Of a stretch of DNA of 64,000 bases, positions 1 through 10,677 are shown in pieces. The first letter of the stretch is position 1. Each line of letters starts with the position of its first letter. Location: NCBI GenBank assembly GCA_015179025.1, contig WHUX01000113.1:1-64000 (forward strand). The letters run 5' to 3'. The position numbers and the translations under genes are program-made. The notes under the pieces are model-generated. The model saw only the letters and a program-made list of their open reading frames with translations. It was not told the origin of the DNA and ran no database searches. The stretch comes from Terfezia claveryi. Its lineage: Eukaryota > Ascomycota > Pezizomycetes > Pezizales > Pezizaceae.

Positions 1-282
1 ACTCGCCAATGCCTTGCCTCCGAACTTGCCAATGCCTTGCCTCCGAACTCGCCAATGCCTTGCCTCCCAAGTCCGCCAATGCCTCTGCCTCTGAACTCGC
101 CAATGCCTTGCCTCACAAGTTGCCAATGCCTTGCCTCCCAAGTTGCAATTGCCTTGCCTCCGAAGTCACTAATGCCTTGCCTCCGAACTCGCCAATGCCT
201 TGCCTCAGAACTCACCAATGCCTTGCCTCCTAAGTCACTAATGAACTCGCCAATGCCTTGCCTCCGATATCAACTCTACCAT
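1..282. repeat. 23-bp minisatellite
   Basis: About twelve imperfect tandem copies of a 23-bp unit built around GCCAATGCCTTGCCTCCGAA. Several copies are shortened or diverged, for example near 75-95 and 235-250. The array starts before the window. Two frames stay open across it, but only as a by-product of the repeat; I see no gene. Confidence 0.85.
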
Positions 283-700
283 CCCTTCGCTTCGATATAC
301 CGCCATGCACAGTATTAGCCGTATTTGCCAGGAGCGAAGTAAGTTTAGGGCATTGTTGAATTATCTCAGCGGGTCTACGTCGGGGGCAGGTGGTATGGGC
401 TAGAGTTGACGAGTCACATGGGGAGGTGGATGGGATGCGTATTTATGTATATAAAGATTTCCAAATACAATTGTCATTTATTTTTCTTGTTTGCAGGTGC
501 GCCCTCAGTTATGTATACGCTTGATAGCACAGGGCTGGCCTGTATTTTAGGGAAGCTAAAGGCCAACCCATTCTAAACACAATAACTAAGCTATGGTTGG
601 GGACCCAGGGAACTCACAATGGGTGGGGTTGAACCTGCCCACCGCAACGGGTATTCCCGAGCCGGGTTCGGCCCGTGGAGCATATTTAGCCTGGCCAACA

Positions 701-820
701 GAGGCAGGGAAGGTGGACGCCTGGCGCCCGGAGGCAAGGAAGTTAGACACCTGGTGCCCCGAGGCAGGGAAGGTAGGCAGCTGGCCTCCAGAGGCAGGGT
801 AGCAGGTGCCGGGCGTCCTG
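701..820. repeat. 30-bp tandem repeat, four copies
   Basis: Units start at 701, 731, 761 and 791, each with GAGGCAGGGAAGGT or a close variant followed by a CTGG..CC segment. The period is exactly 30 bp. The array lies in the GC-rich DNA that leads to the CATCAG-family end at 1038, so it may be internal to that element. Confidence 0.85.
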
Positions 821-1005
821 ACACAGAGGAGCTGAACACCTAGTGTCGGAGGAAGTGAGGTGGAGAAGGTTGCCGTCAGGATGCCATGTATTTCTTACTC
901 ATATACAGGTTGCCCTGGGAGGCAACTGGGCGGAAGGGCATGTTCGAGGTGCCGGGACGCCACATGGGGCAGAGTAAAAAACGGTGGCGTCCAGACGCCT
1001 CTGCA

Positions 1006-1038
1006 GGGCGTCCAGATGCCAAAATTTCTTTCCTGATG
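1006..1038 (-). mobile_element. Right terminus of a CATCAG-family TIR element
   Basis: Read on the minus strand from 1038 the sequence begins CATCAGGAAAGAAATTTTGG and continues with GCATCTGGACGC. This matches the ends seen at 22523, 36743, 39062, 55367 and 63830. The interior to the left is GC-rich and carries the minisatellites at 701-820 and 1-282. The left end is not in the window, so size and target duplication cannot be given. Confidence 0.6.
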
Positions 1039-2239
1039 TATATGTCATTCATGTATCGTTATTAGATGTATTCAAGTTTTTTCCTATTTGTCAGCCTGAC
1101 TATAAAGCATTATAGTTCAGGCTGCCTAATCAATGTATGTCAGACTGTAATGTTCCTAATTGGGAAGTGTCTTCCTATTTGGGTAACAACCTGATGTCTA
1201 TGCTACTAAGCTGTTATAGGAAACATCATCCAGATCTGATTACTCGTTATCAGATCTAAGCTTCTATATAACCTACCGCTTTTACATAGTTAATACAATA
1301 AGACCCAAATGGTATTCTAAGTCTCATATAGCTTTACTCTTATCAAGTCTACTCTACACCCGAGTTGTTACTGCATTTATACTTGTACTTATCGCTGATA
1401 ACCCCTTTTGCCAACTTGTATATTTGTAGTTATAGCCTGCCTATAACAAAGTAGTATTAGTAAGTCTAGTAATAGAAAAGGTAGAGTTCTTACTCTTTAT
1501 CTTTTTTCTCTTTAGACTTGAATATTAGCTGAAAGATCTAAGTATTCAATTTTATACTTTGATTCTGACTCAGATTTTAGAGCTAATCTAGCTGTACTAC
1601 TCATTTAAATAAGTACAATTAAGATCAAATTAAAGCTTATTAGCTTATTTTCTTACTAGACTTCTTTATTAAATAGGGATAGTTCTACTTCTTAGATATT
1701 AAGGTTAATTAAGAGATTTCTGAACTCTTAATAGTTTCCTTCTTCTTCTTAGATTCTTTTTATTGCTTACTTACTTAGTGGCTCTTTATATATTTTTAGT
1801 AGTCTAACTCTTCTAATAGTTAGATTATAGTAGTATCCATATAATCTAAAGTATCTTTGAGTTTAACTACTATACCAAAAAGGGGAATATTATTGCATAA
1901 GTAGCACTGTCATATTTCTATATTATTATAGATACTTTAATATTAGTTGGCAACTCCTATTTATTTCTATATATATAAGACAATTTTATTTTAGTAGTGT
2001 TACATAGTACATAGTATATATTGTCTGGAATACTGTTGCTTTAGTAAGTATTATAGAGACTAAAATATTTGCCACTATATTGTCAAGACTACTATGGACT
2101 TAGTAAGTATTGTCCAAAATACTATTACTTTAGTAAATATTATAGAAACTAAAAATAGTTACTATTATATTATTAAGAATACTATTATAATATAGTAGTA
2201 CTAAAATGTAATTTATAACAATACTAGTATATCCAAGAA
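1039..2239. other. AT-rich gene-free stretch
   Basis: No ORF with a recognisable motif. The DNA is strongly AT-rich and resembles retroelement sequence decayed beyond recognition. The segment 1867-1894 recurs as a perfect 28-bp inverted copy at 5758-5785. Confidence 0.6.
1867..1894 (+). repeat. 28-bp segment with perfect inverted partner at 5758-5785
   Basis: The segment contains TATACCAAAAAGGGGAATAT and is the exact reverse complement of 5758-5785 over 28 bases. The two copies flank element E1, about 370 bp outside its left arm and 270 bp outside its right arm. The DNA between each copy and its arm is not similar. Confidence 0.8.
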
Positions 2240-2369
2240 CAAGCTATATATATACTAATAGCTTTATAAATCTTGGCACTAGAGCAGATTTCGAAGTAGA
2301 TTTCGAAGTAAACTTTAGATCGAGAATATATACAATAGAAATATTCATTTTATTTGCTAATTTTAATAT

Positions 2370-2640
2370 ATATAGTATACTAATACTCACTATAATATTT
2401 ACTCTAAGACTCATTCTAATAATTGCTATAACACTTACTCTAATCCTTGCTATAATCCTCAATCTAATACTTGCTCTAATAATTACTATAATATTTACTC
2501 TAATGCTTACTATAATATTCACTTTAATACTTGCTCTAATAATTACTATAATATTTACGCTAATACTTACAACAATATTCACTCTAATACTTGCTTTAAT
2601 AATTGCTCTAATAATTACTCTAATACTTGCTCTAATATGC
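2370..2640. repeat. 12-bp minisatellite, left arm of E1
   Basis: Imperfect tandem copies of a 12-bp unit related to CTCTAATACTCG, here largely mutated to forms such as CTATAATATTTA. The same array in reverse orientation forms the right arm at about 5335-5475. ORFs across this block are repeat artefacts. Confidence 0.8.
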
Positions 2641-3542
2641 TTTGAAAATCATACAAGATATAAAATAAAGAGCAAAAAAAAAAAGTATGAGGGGGGGAAG
2701 TATATATATAAGAAAACTATAATAGTCAAGCCTAATTGCTAAGGCTAATAATATAGACTTTTCAAAGATAATAAGATAATAGATAATAAGAGAGGTAGTA
2801 TGATAGTGCTTAGCTTTGCTTAGCCCACTGTCATTATACTATATAATACCTGACCTAGTAATAGTTAGATTGGAAAATCGTAGTCATAGTACTGTAATAT
2901 GTATAGAGTTTATACTTTGTAATATATATTATAGAAAGTTATACTTTCGAAGCCTCTATATATGTATGGAATTTATACCTTCACAGCTTCTATATATATA
3001 TATATGTTCTGGTCTGTTCTGGGATTCTAGGCCATACCAGTATGGACCTGGCCGTTCCAGGATTGCCCGGGCCATACTGGTATGGCCCCCCATACTGGTA
3101 TGGACCGGGCCGTTGCGAGATTGCGAGATTACACAGGCCATTCCGGGATGGCATAAATATTCATATCTTCTTATATTTCCTTACGCACACCCAACTTATT
3201 TGGCCTAACTAACGTAAATCATTTGATGCTATATTCCTAGATTCATATCTACCTTAACCTCTACCCTCTATGCAGTCACCATCCTATTCCAAACTCCAAT
3301 GCAAATGGTCTCCCAGCATATCCACGCCCGCGCTACCGTGTTTTTTCTTGTAGTTCAACTGCATTATATGCATTTTGAAATAATCCATTTTATTCTCATG
3401 ATTATCTAATAAGGCTATCTAACACGCTGCACCCCAAAACCCTCATCCGTACCAGCCTTCACATCTACATCCCTAGAATCCTAGATTCGCCATCCATATG
3501 AGCCTGCAATTCACTGTCTATATTAACCTGGATATCCGCTAG

Positions 3543-4150
3543 AATTGAGCAAGCAACTTAGCCTAGAATCGAGCGAGGAAATCAGCCTAGAATTGAGCGA
3601 GGAAATCAGTAGAGAATTGAGCAACGATATCACCGAATCGAGTGAGCAAATCAGCCTACAATCGAGCGAGCAAATCAGCATACAATCGAGGGAGCAAATC
3701 AGCCTAGAATCGAGCAAGCAAATCAGCGAGAAAATGAGCAAGCAAACCAGTGTAGAATCGAGCAAGCAAATCAGCCTAGAATTGAGAAAGGAAATCAGCA
3801 GAAAATTGAGCAAGGAAATCACCACTGGTATAGAATCGAGTGAGGAAATCAGCCTAGAATCGAGCGATCAAATCAGCATATAATCGAGCAAGCAAATCAG
3901 CATATAATCGAGCGAGCAAATCAGCATATAATTGAGCGAGGAAATCAGCCTAGGATCGAGCAAGCAAATCAGCATATAATTGAGCGAGCAAATCAGCATA
4001 TAATCGAGCGAGCAAATCAGCCTAGAATTAAGCAAGCAAATCAGCATACAATCGAGCGAGCAAATCAGCCTAGAATCGACCAAGCAAATCAGCTCGAAAA
4101 TGAGCGAGCAAATGAGTGAGAAAATAAGCGAGCAAACCAGGTAGAATTGA
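3543..4150. repeat. 24-bp minisatellite core of E1
   Basis: About 25 imperfect copies of the unit AATCGAGCGAGCAAATCAGC plus four more bases (CATA/CCTA type). The same array with about 58 copies is the core of E2 (57117-58505), and a related one is the core of E3 (37225-38240). The flanks (3200-3540 and 4160-4800) are also shared with E2. Confidence 0.85.
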
Positions 4151-5334
4151 GTGAGCAAAATTATTTGGAAGGAATGAACAGCAGAAAAGCTTTAAGTCCC
4201 AGCCAGGCATACCTTGGAAATAGGGACTTGCTGTATCTTGCCGTTAGCCATTGGATCAACTGGCACTGTCTTAAAATCAGATTACATGTCTTACCTACAA
4301 TCATTCCGCTACGTCGGTTGGAGCTCCTCCTGCAATTGGCAAAACCTAGCACAAAGGAGGAAATACCCATATATGGGAAATGAATGAGAAGACAAACATA
4401 TAGAAATGATGGCTTTTCGGCCTCCATATATGCATGTAATTCATGCTTCCGCTGGCTCTAGATAATGGTGTTTTGCATGCTTCCACTGGTAGTAAGAGTG
4501 TAATATTGTAGAGACCGGTAAGAGTGTAATTAAGCAAAGCAATGGTTAAAACACTTGTGTTTGTTACAAAGAAGTTATGGTATCATGATCTTTAAAGGCT
4601 ACTATTGCACATGCTACAACCTCTTGTTCTTTGACCTTATGTTTCTCTACATAATAACCTTCATTTCGGGTATACCTCTACTGAGTATTTTCTTCAATAG
4701 GTCACTTATGTTATCTCCTATGTTCTTTGACCAAATGTTGCTACAAAATTACCTTCATATCGGATATGTCTCTATTTAGTACTTTTAATGTCGCTGTGGC
4801 CGCTATGGTGTTGTGGTAAATCCTTGTTGCTATTCGTGACATTGAACAATTTAATCCCGGAACGGATCAGAACATATATAAGCCTAGAAAGTATGAATTT
4901 TATATATATATAGAAGCTGTAAAAGTATGAATTCTATATATATATAGAGGCTGCGAAGGTATGAATTCTATATATATATCTAGAGGCTACAAAGGTATGA
5001 ATTCCATATATATATAGAGGCTGCAAAAGCATGACTTTCTATGATACAAGTATGAACTCTGCATATATCATAGTACCATAACTATAATTTCCTAATATAA
5101 CTATTACCAGGTTAGGTATTGAGTAGTATGGTGATAGTGAACTAAGTGAGACTAAGCCATATCATGCTACCTCTTTTATTATCTATTATCTTATTGTCTT
5201 CAAAAAGTCTATATTATCAGCCTTAGTAATCGGGCTTGACCACTATAGTTTTCTAGTATCTATACTTTCTTTACTCATGTTTTTTGCCTTTACTCTTTAT
5301 TTAATGTCTTATAAAATTTCTAAGGTATATTATA

Positions 5335-5475
5335 GCAAGTATTAGAGTGAGTATAGTAGTAAGTATTAGAGTAAGTATTAGAGTAAGTCTTGTAATAAAT
5401 ATTAGAGTAAGTGTTGTAATAAGTATTAAAGTGAGTATTATAGCAAGTATTAGAGTAAGTATTAGACTAAGTATA
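5335..5475. repeat. 12-bp minisatellite, right arm of E1
   Basis: Tandem AGTATTAGAGTA-type units, the reverse complement of the left-arm array at 2370-2640. The array is shorter here, at about 11 units. Confidence 0.8.
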
Positions 5476-5490
5476 AAAACAAGTAATCAC

Positions 5491-6752
5491 TATCACATCA
5501 CTATTATATTTGACCAACTTTATATATTAACATTATACTACTATTTTATTTAACCAACTTTATGTATTAATATTATACTGCTATTTTATTTAACTAACTT
5601 CAGGTCTCACGAAACTATAGAATTATTATGATCTAGAATTGCTATAATATTCTTAGAAGTATATAGTATGACCTAACTTTATTCATAAGGTCGATAAAGT
5701 TTAGCTACTTAGATAGTACTTTTAGTATTTATAGAGCAGTAGAATTACTACCCAAATAATAATATTCCCCTTTTTGGTATAGTAGATCTTATTTATAGAT
5801 CTCTCTTAACCTTTACTCAATATTAATAGTAATCTATATAACTTATTTTAAAGTATTGCTTGTATTTTGGCCAAGAAGGTTCTTGAAGAGTAATTTATTT
5901 TTGCAATTAATGTTTTTAGACTAGAATTAGTATATAGGTATATACAAGAGTTTTTGCTTTGAATAGGTCTTCTACTTTTAAGTAATAGAATATAGTTTTA
6001 CTAGGTCTAGACTATAGATATCTGAACTATTGTTTTTTTTGCTTATTTAATAGAGTACCAGGCTCATAACCTATAAGATTACAAGGTTATATAGTAAAAA
6101 AATTATAAAGATAATTAATTATATATATTTAAAAAGAAAATCTTTAGATATTACTATAGATTTATTACTATATTTCTAGTCCTCTACTATCTAAAGAGAT
6201 ATTTTTCTGCATACTTTCTAGCTCTTTTATCCTTTATAGAATATGCTATTTTTACTATATTTAGTTTTCTTATATTTTATTTTATTCTACCTAAGTTATT
6301 ATTTATAGACTCATATATTTCTTAAGATTGTTCTATATTAGAGTATTTCTATATATTATAGTCAGAGTATAAGTTTAGACTGAATATTATTTTATCAAAC
6401 TTATAGCAGAGCAAGTTGAGAACTACCAAGTATACTAGAGTTTATTTCTGTCACTTTCCTATCTCCTGTCGCTTCTCCACCAATAACAGTACCTATCATA
6501 CTCCATGTACCCAATGCCAAGCTACTGTCCACGCTAGTGCTAACTAATACATGACAAACATTATCTTTGTTACATATTAGCATTGTGGAATGCAGTATTG
6601 GAGGAATAAGGTTCATGGTTAATCATCTTGTAAGTACTTGAAGGATAGCCTTCTCGTTCCTTCTTCTTCCCCCTCCTCACCCCACCCACCCGACAATATA
6701 TATCCCCTCCCCCCCAACTTACCTTCCCTCCCCTTAAGCTTCAACTCCAAAA
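5491..6752. other. AT-rich stretch, then Crinkler upstream region
   Basis: 5491-6400 is AT-rich with no recognisable coding content apart from the 28-bp inverted repeat at 5758-5785. From about 6640 the composition changes sharply. A pyrimidine-rich, C-stretch leader (6655-6745) runs into the Crinkler start codon, typical of a fungal promoter and 5' leader. I see no clear TATA box. Confidence 0.5.
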
Positions 6753-8757
6753 ATGAACCCCCCCCCAGCTCACCTCCCAGCAAACCCCTCCAACAAGATC
6801 AAGTTGTTTTGCTGGGTTTATAATTACGGGGACTCAGATCCCTTTCCCGTCAATATCGACCTTGAGGAAACTATAGCTGACCTCAAGGAGGCTATCATGG
6901 CCAAAAACCCCAACAGCTTCGACAAAGTTGATGCTTTCCGGCTAAACCTTTTCAAGATATTCAAACTGCCCAAGGAAAAAATTGACCGATCGGAACTGGT
7001 GGATTCCCTTGCAGCGATGGATGAAATTAAGGATCATTTCTCCGGAGGGCTCCCCAGGGGAAGCATCCACGTCGTTGTCCTACTTCCACAACGTAAGTTT
7101 CCCAACATAGGTTTCCCCCAACATATTTGCAGTTCCCAGGTTCCTGATTTTAATTTACCATAACGTATATGCTAACTGTACTATGATCGTTAAAGCTGAT
7201 TCTAAAAAAACATACGTTGCACCTTTTGGCGAAGGCGTTGATGACCTATGCTGCATTTCTTCTGAGCGTCTGGCATGGTTCGATGAGTGGATGACTGAAC
7301 ACCCAATTAGTCTTGTTCGAAGCCCTCCATTTTCGGGGAAAACAACTCTCGCCAATATTCTTGGGGACTATCTTCGGGGGAAACAGCATAACGTTATATC
7401 TATTTCCATGCTTGACATGGAAACTTATCATGCGGACCGGGATATTCAATCATTTGACAACTTCTGGATGACATCTGTGGGGATATCATGGACACAATGT
7501 GCAAATTCCAATGAGCCTATAGACATCATGTTAGACGAAGTCCAAATGATTTATGGATTAGCAGGGTTTTTCTGGGCTAAAATCAAATTGCTTATGCAAA
7601 CGGGCACACACAACAAGAATCTACGTATACTTTTACTTGGTATGTATGGGGATACCGATAGTATTGGAACCACCGCTACACCAGTCCAGTTGAAGTACAC
7701 TGTTGGGCTTAATACATTACGATTGCGACGGGACGAATACGAAAAATTGGTGGATATGTTTATTAAAGTATCGGCAACCAATGGCTTGACTATGAGTATT
7801 CCAGACATAGTTCGCAATGCAATATTTAATATCACCTTGGGGCATCCTGGGATAACAAGAGAGGCTTTAGACTTTCTTCGGGACAGATATCGGAGAGGCG
7901 TACGAGATGCTCCCGGAATGCTACGTCTTCTAGTTTCCCCGGCTTTTCGAAATTCGATGCAGGAAACACGGGCTCTACGCTGGTTGGCACAGGATTTCAC
8001 TCAGGAACAAGAGCAGTTCCTGCGCAAAGCTCTGTACCAAATGGATTCCGAATCATCCTTTCCTATAGATACATGGACCAACAGCACCGTCGCCAAGATT
8101 ATTAAAGATTTCAAACATTGTGGCATCCTCACCGACACTATTACTGCCGATAATAATCCGGAAATTTCTACTCTGCTGCAATTCGCCGTTCCATTAGTAC
8201 GTGTCATTTTAGGTCAACGTTTATTCACTTCATCGCAAGCACTGCGTACAGCGGAAAATTTTGAAGACTTCTTAACTCTCAGCATCAGCCGTATGCAACC
8301 ATCTAAACTGAGGATCTCGCTCAGCAAGACTAGTAATAAGTCAAGGATATATGAGCGCGCTTGGCAGATGGAATGGTTCAGAGCTGCCAGCACTGCTGTG
8401 CCGCCGCAATCCTCACTGAGTCCCGATGTTGGCCCCATATTCGGCGCAACAGGATTCTTAGATTTTTATGTCAATAATAATCTAGAGTGGGGGGTGGAAT
8501 TGCTCCGTGAGGGTGATAGAATGAAGGAACATGCGGACCGTTTTGCTGATGGGGGGCAGTATGAAGATATTCCTCTTAAACGGTGGGTCATCATTGACTT
8601 CCGCCAAGAATCAAAGGGGCTGCTCAAAACAAAACCTAACTATTGGCATGTTATATACGATAATGATTATCGTAAACTCACTATCAAACGTGAGGGACAT
8701 GATGATCAACAGTTGTTCCTGGCGGAGGGAGGTGACGCTGTTGAGGTAGAATACTAG
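6753..8757 (+). CDS. Crinkler (CRN) family protein, two exons
   Basis: Predicted exons are 6753-7092 and 7196-8757 (633 residues). Residues 1-113 resemble the ubiquitin-like Crinkler N-terminal header: KLFCWVYNYGD, FPVNI, an IADLKEAIMAKNPNSF helix, and LNLFKIF at the place of the oomycete LxLFLAK motif. Next come a P-loop NTPase with Walker A SPPFSGKTT (about 156-164) and Walker B PIDIMLDEVQ (about 221-230), then a C-terminal REase-like nuclease core GFLDFYV..WGVELLREG (about 532-552; acidic residues near 536 and 548) ending in KEHADRF. This header-NTPase-nuclease order is the one described for Crinkler effectors. The start is the ATG after the C-rich leader; an upstream ATG at 6638 lies in another frame. 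Such proteins are thought to act in nuclei, in host interaction or in conflict between nuclei or fungi. No signal peptide is seen. No stop or frameshift interrupts it, so it may be functional. Confidence 0.85.
7093..7195 (+). other. Predicted intron of the Crinkler gene
   Basis: 103-nt phase-1 intron with donor GTAAGT, branch-like GCTAAC at 7171-7176 and acceptor AAAG ending at 7195. Splicing joins the header to the NTPase region in frame. An earlier AG at 7131-7132 would also keep the frame open but gives a 40-nt intron, which is probably too short. Confidence 0.7.
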
Positions 8758-9321
8758 TAAGGGGGAGACTCTTTACTCCTGTTGTTATACTTGCTTTTTG
8801 AATTTTGTGTTGGGTGAATTTTTTGTTGGATGATGCTCAATGGTGTTGGGCTTTTCTACGAACTTTGTTTTTTTCTTTGTGTTCTTGTTTTTTCTCTTAG
8901 CTGGGGCTTCGGCTCTTAAAAAAAACTGTTTTTTTGTTGTTTAGCTTTTACATGTGTTGCATTCATTAGGGATATTTAAACTTAGGCTGTACGGCTGCAA
9001 TTTCGCATTTGTACGGGTCCTAAAATACGCTGTGATTTTGGTTGAAAACGTCTAAAGTACCGATCTCTATACGGCGATTTATACGTTGAAAACCATAAAG
9101 TAAACGCTTTTATACGCCGTAATCTCCATACAAATTGGCAGGACTTGTAGGTGCTTGGTATGAAGTGTGTATCCTAAGTTAGCAGCCAAATTGCGCTAAA
9201 ACTTTAGATTAGAATCTCATCTCTTACCTAGAATAAGATTGTACAAAGGGCCAGATATATGGTAAAGATTACAGTGCCATGGGGGTGTCTTTGAGTTCTT
9301 GAATGGTAAGCCGTGTTACGC
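8758..9321. other. Intergenic region between convergent genes
   Basis: T-rich 3' flank of the Crinkler gene (8760-8960) followed by unique sequence up to the stop codon of the minus-strand recombinase. No ORF or repeat recognised. Confidence 0.6.
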
Positions 9322-10677
9322 TTAGCGGAGCAGTCCGATCCAAAGACCAACAGTGCAATTCTGTAGTAATGCATCTGAAGTTGACGCTATACCTAGAATC
9401 GCTGACTGAACATCGACGGAGACTGTGTTGGATATGTAAGGCATATGAAAATTTTCATTTCTGTACCCCAGGATCAGGTTACTTTGGGTGGTGGTAGCAA
9501 TCTCTGACCTCAATGTCAGGAATTTCAACACCTGTTTATGAGAGTACTACTCACTATCGACGATGGTTGCAGCACCCCTTCGAAAAGTATATGGTGTTAT
9601 TTTTTGAGGATATCCGGCTGCGGTCCCAAGTTCCTCGATTTGCGTGTGCAGGGTTTTGTATGGTAAACACTTGTGTTCTGATACACGCTTAGTGCTCCGC
9701 TCTACTCTTCGAAATATTGCTCACTTTTGGAATTCCGGTTTCCATTTGGGATGGAGACATGAGAGGTTATCAGGAATTTATAGTAATTGTTAGCGCTAGC
9801 TTTATAATACTATGTATGTAGCAGCAGCAGGGAATGAAACTGACCTCCAATATAGTGAGTGCTTTTGGTGTTAAGTGAGGTACCTCGAAAGCCTTTTCGT
9901 GGAAGGCAAGTGCAAGTAGCAATAATATCGGCCATGCTATAGGGTCAAGGCTGAGATCACTTGCTCTAAACGAAGTCTCCTCATTGTTCCTCCGATATTT
10001 CCGTTTATGGAAATACATAATTAAGACTAATTGTGCTTTTTTAGTTGAGGAATCCCGTCTAAACGTAATTTAACCTCGCCATACTCGAGGGATTGATTGC
10101 TGTTCCGGTGGTTATCACTCTCAACAATTGCACCCGGCCGCGAGGCCGTGAAAGTCGCAAGAAGGAGGAAAAGAGCCAATTGTACTCGATAGTGATTTGA
10201 TTGGTAAATAATCGGCGCTTCCGTCCAGAGGAAGTGGAGAAGAGCTGTTAAATTGTTACCATTGGCTACTGGCTTCTTTTTGTATACTTGAACTGGTGCT
10301 GATTCCATTAGGGCTAACCACTTATTGACGTTGTCTGTATTGCATATGCTACACTTCTTGTTGTACCGAGTGTTTGACAATATTTGCAACGGTATAAATG
10401 CGGTGAGGACAGAGGAGTGGTAATTACTGCTATCGGATAGAGACTGGAGGTATGCAATGACCTGGTGAGTTTCGTAACGAGCAGGTATTGATAGCGTTTC
10501 ACAAAAGGCTTTGAAGCCTTTTTCTCTTGAATTGAGTTTCCGTTGAGTTCCTTGTGCATATGGTTTCTTTGGTATGTTGGTTTGATCATCCTCAAGAAAT
10601 CGAAGCAGCTCCTGGTATTGCTCGAGAGTTCTTCCGGAGTTGCGCTTTGTAAAGTTGAATACGTCAATGGTAGTCAT
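9322..10677 (-). pseudogene. DUF3435-type tyrosine recombinase (Starship captain-like), lightly damaged
   Basis: The minus-strand reading starts at the ATG at 10677 (MTTIDVFNFTKRNSGRT). It carries the family signatures in order: RVQLALFLLLATFTASRPGA with the first catalytic Arg (about 10160-10115); a YRNSN..L-like segment written HRNSNQSLEYG; DPIAWPILLLLALAFHEKAF (about 9950-9890); a WKPEF segment near 9735; ITPYTFRRGAA, the box-II region, near 9610; and a C-terminal NFHMPYISNTVSVD segment near 9440. The pieces lie in different frames. A 51-nt intron with donor GTGAGT and acceptor GTCAG is likely near 9500-9550. Another is likely near 9770-9860, but no AG acceptor is visible at the expected place. 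There is a frameshift near 10025 and an in-frame TGA at 9721-9723. DUF3435 proteins include the recombinases that move fungal Starship elements. This copy is probably inactive. Confidence 0.75.

Larger units (their letters stand above)
2240..5490. mobile_element. Element E1: large inverted-repeat element with minisatellite core
   Basis: The arms are inverted copies of each other. The left arm (about 2300-3060) has a 12-bp repeat block, then the segment around GGCTAATAATATAGACTTTT, then the TAATAGTTA region. The right arm (about 4850-5480) shows the same in reverse order. Arms and core (3200-4800) match element E2 at 55367-60427 in the same order, but E1 is shifted toward T and A: GGTCTGTTCTGGGATTCTAG in E1 corresponds to GGTCCGTTCCGGGATTCCAG in E2. 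I could not find CATCAG-type ends, so the outer boundaries are approximate. No transposase is encoded. Confidence 0.75.

Noticed and set aside
6638..6823. Upstream ATG as Crinkler start
   Set aside because: Different frame from the header; its product is a low-complexity Pro/Ser run from the C-rich leader.
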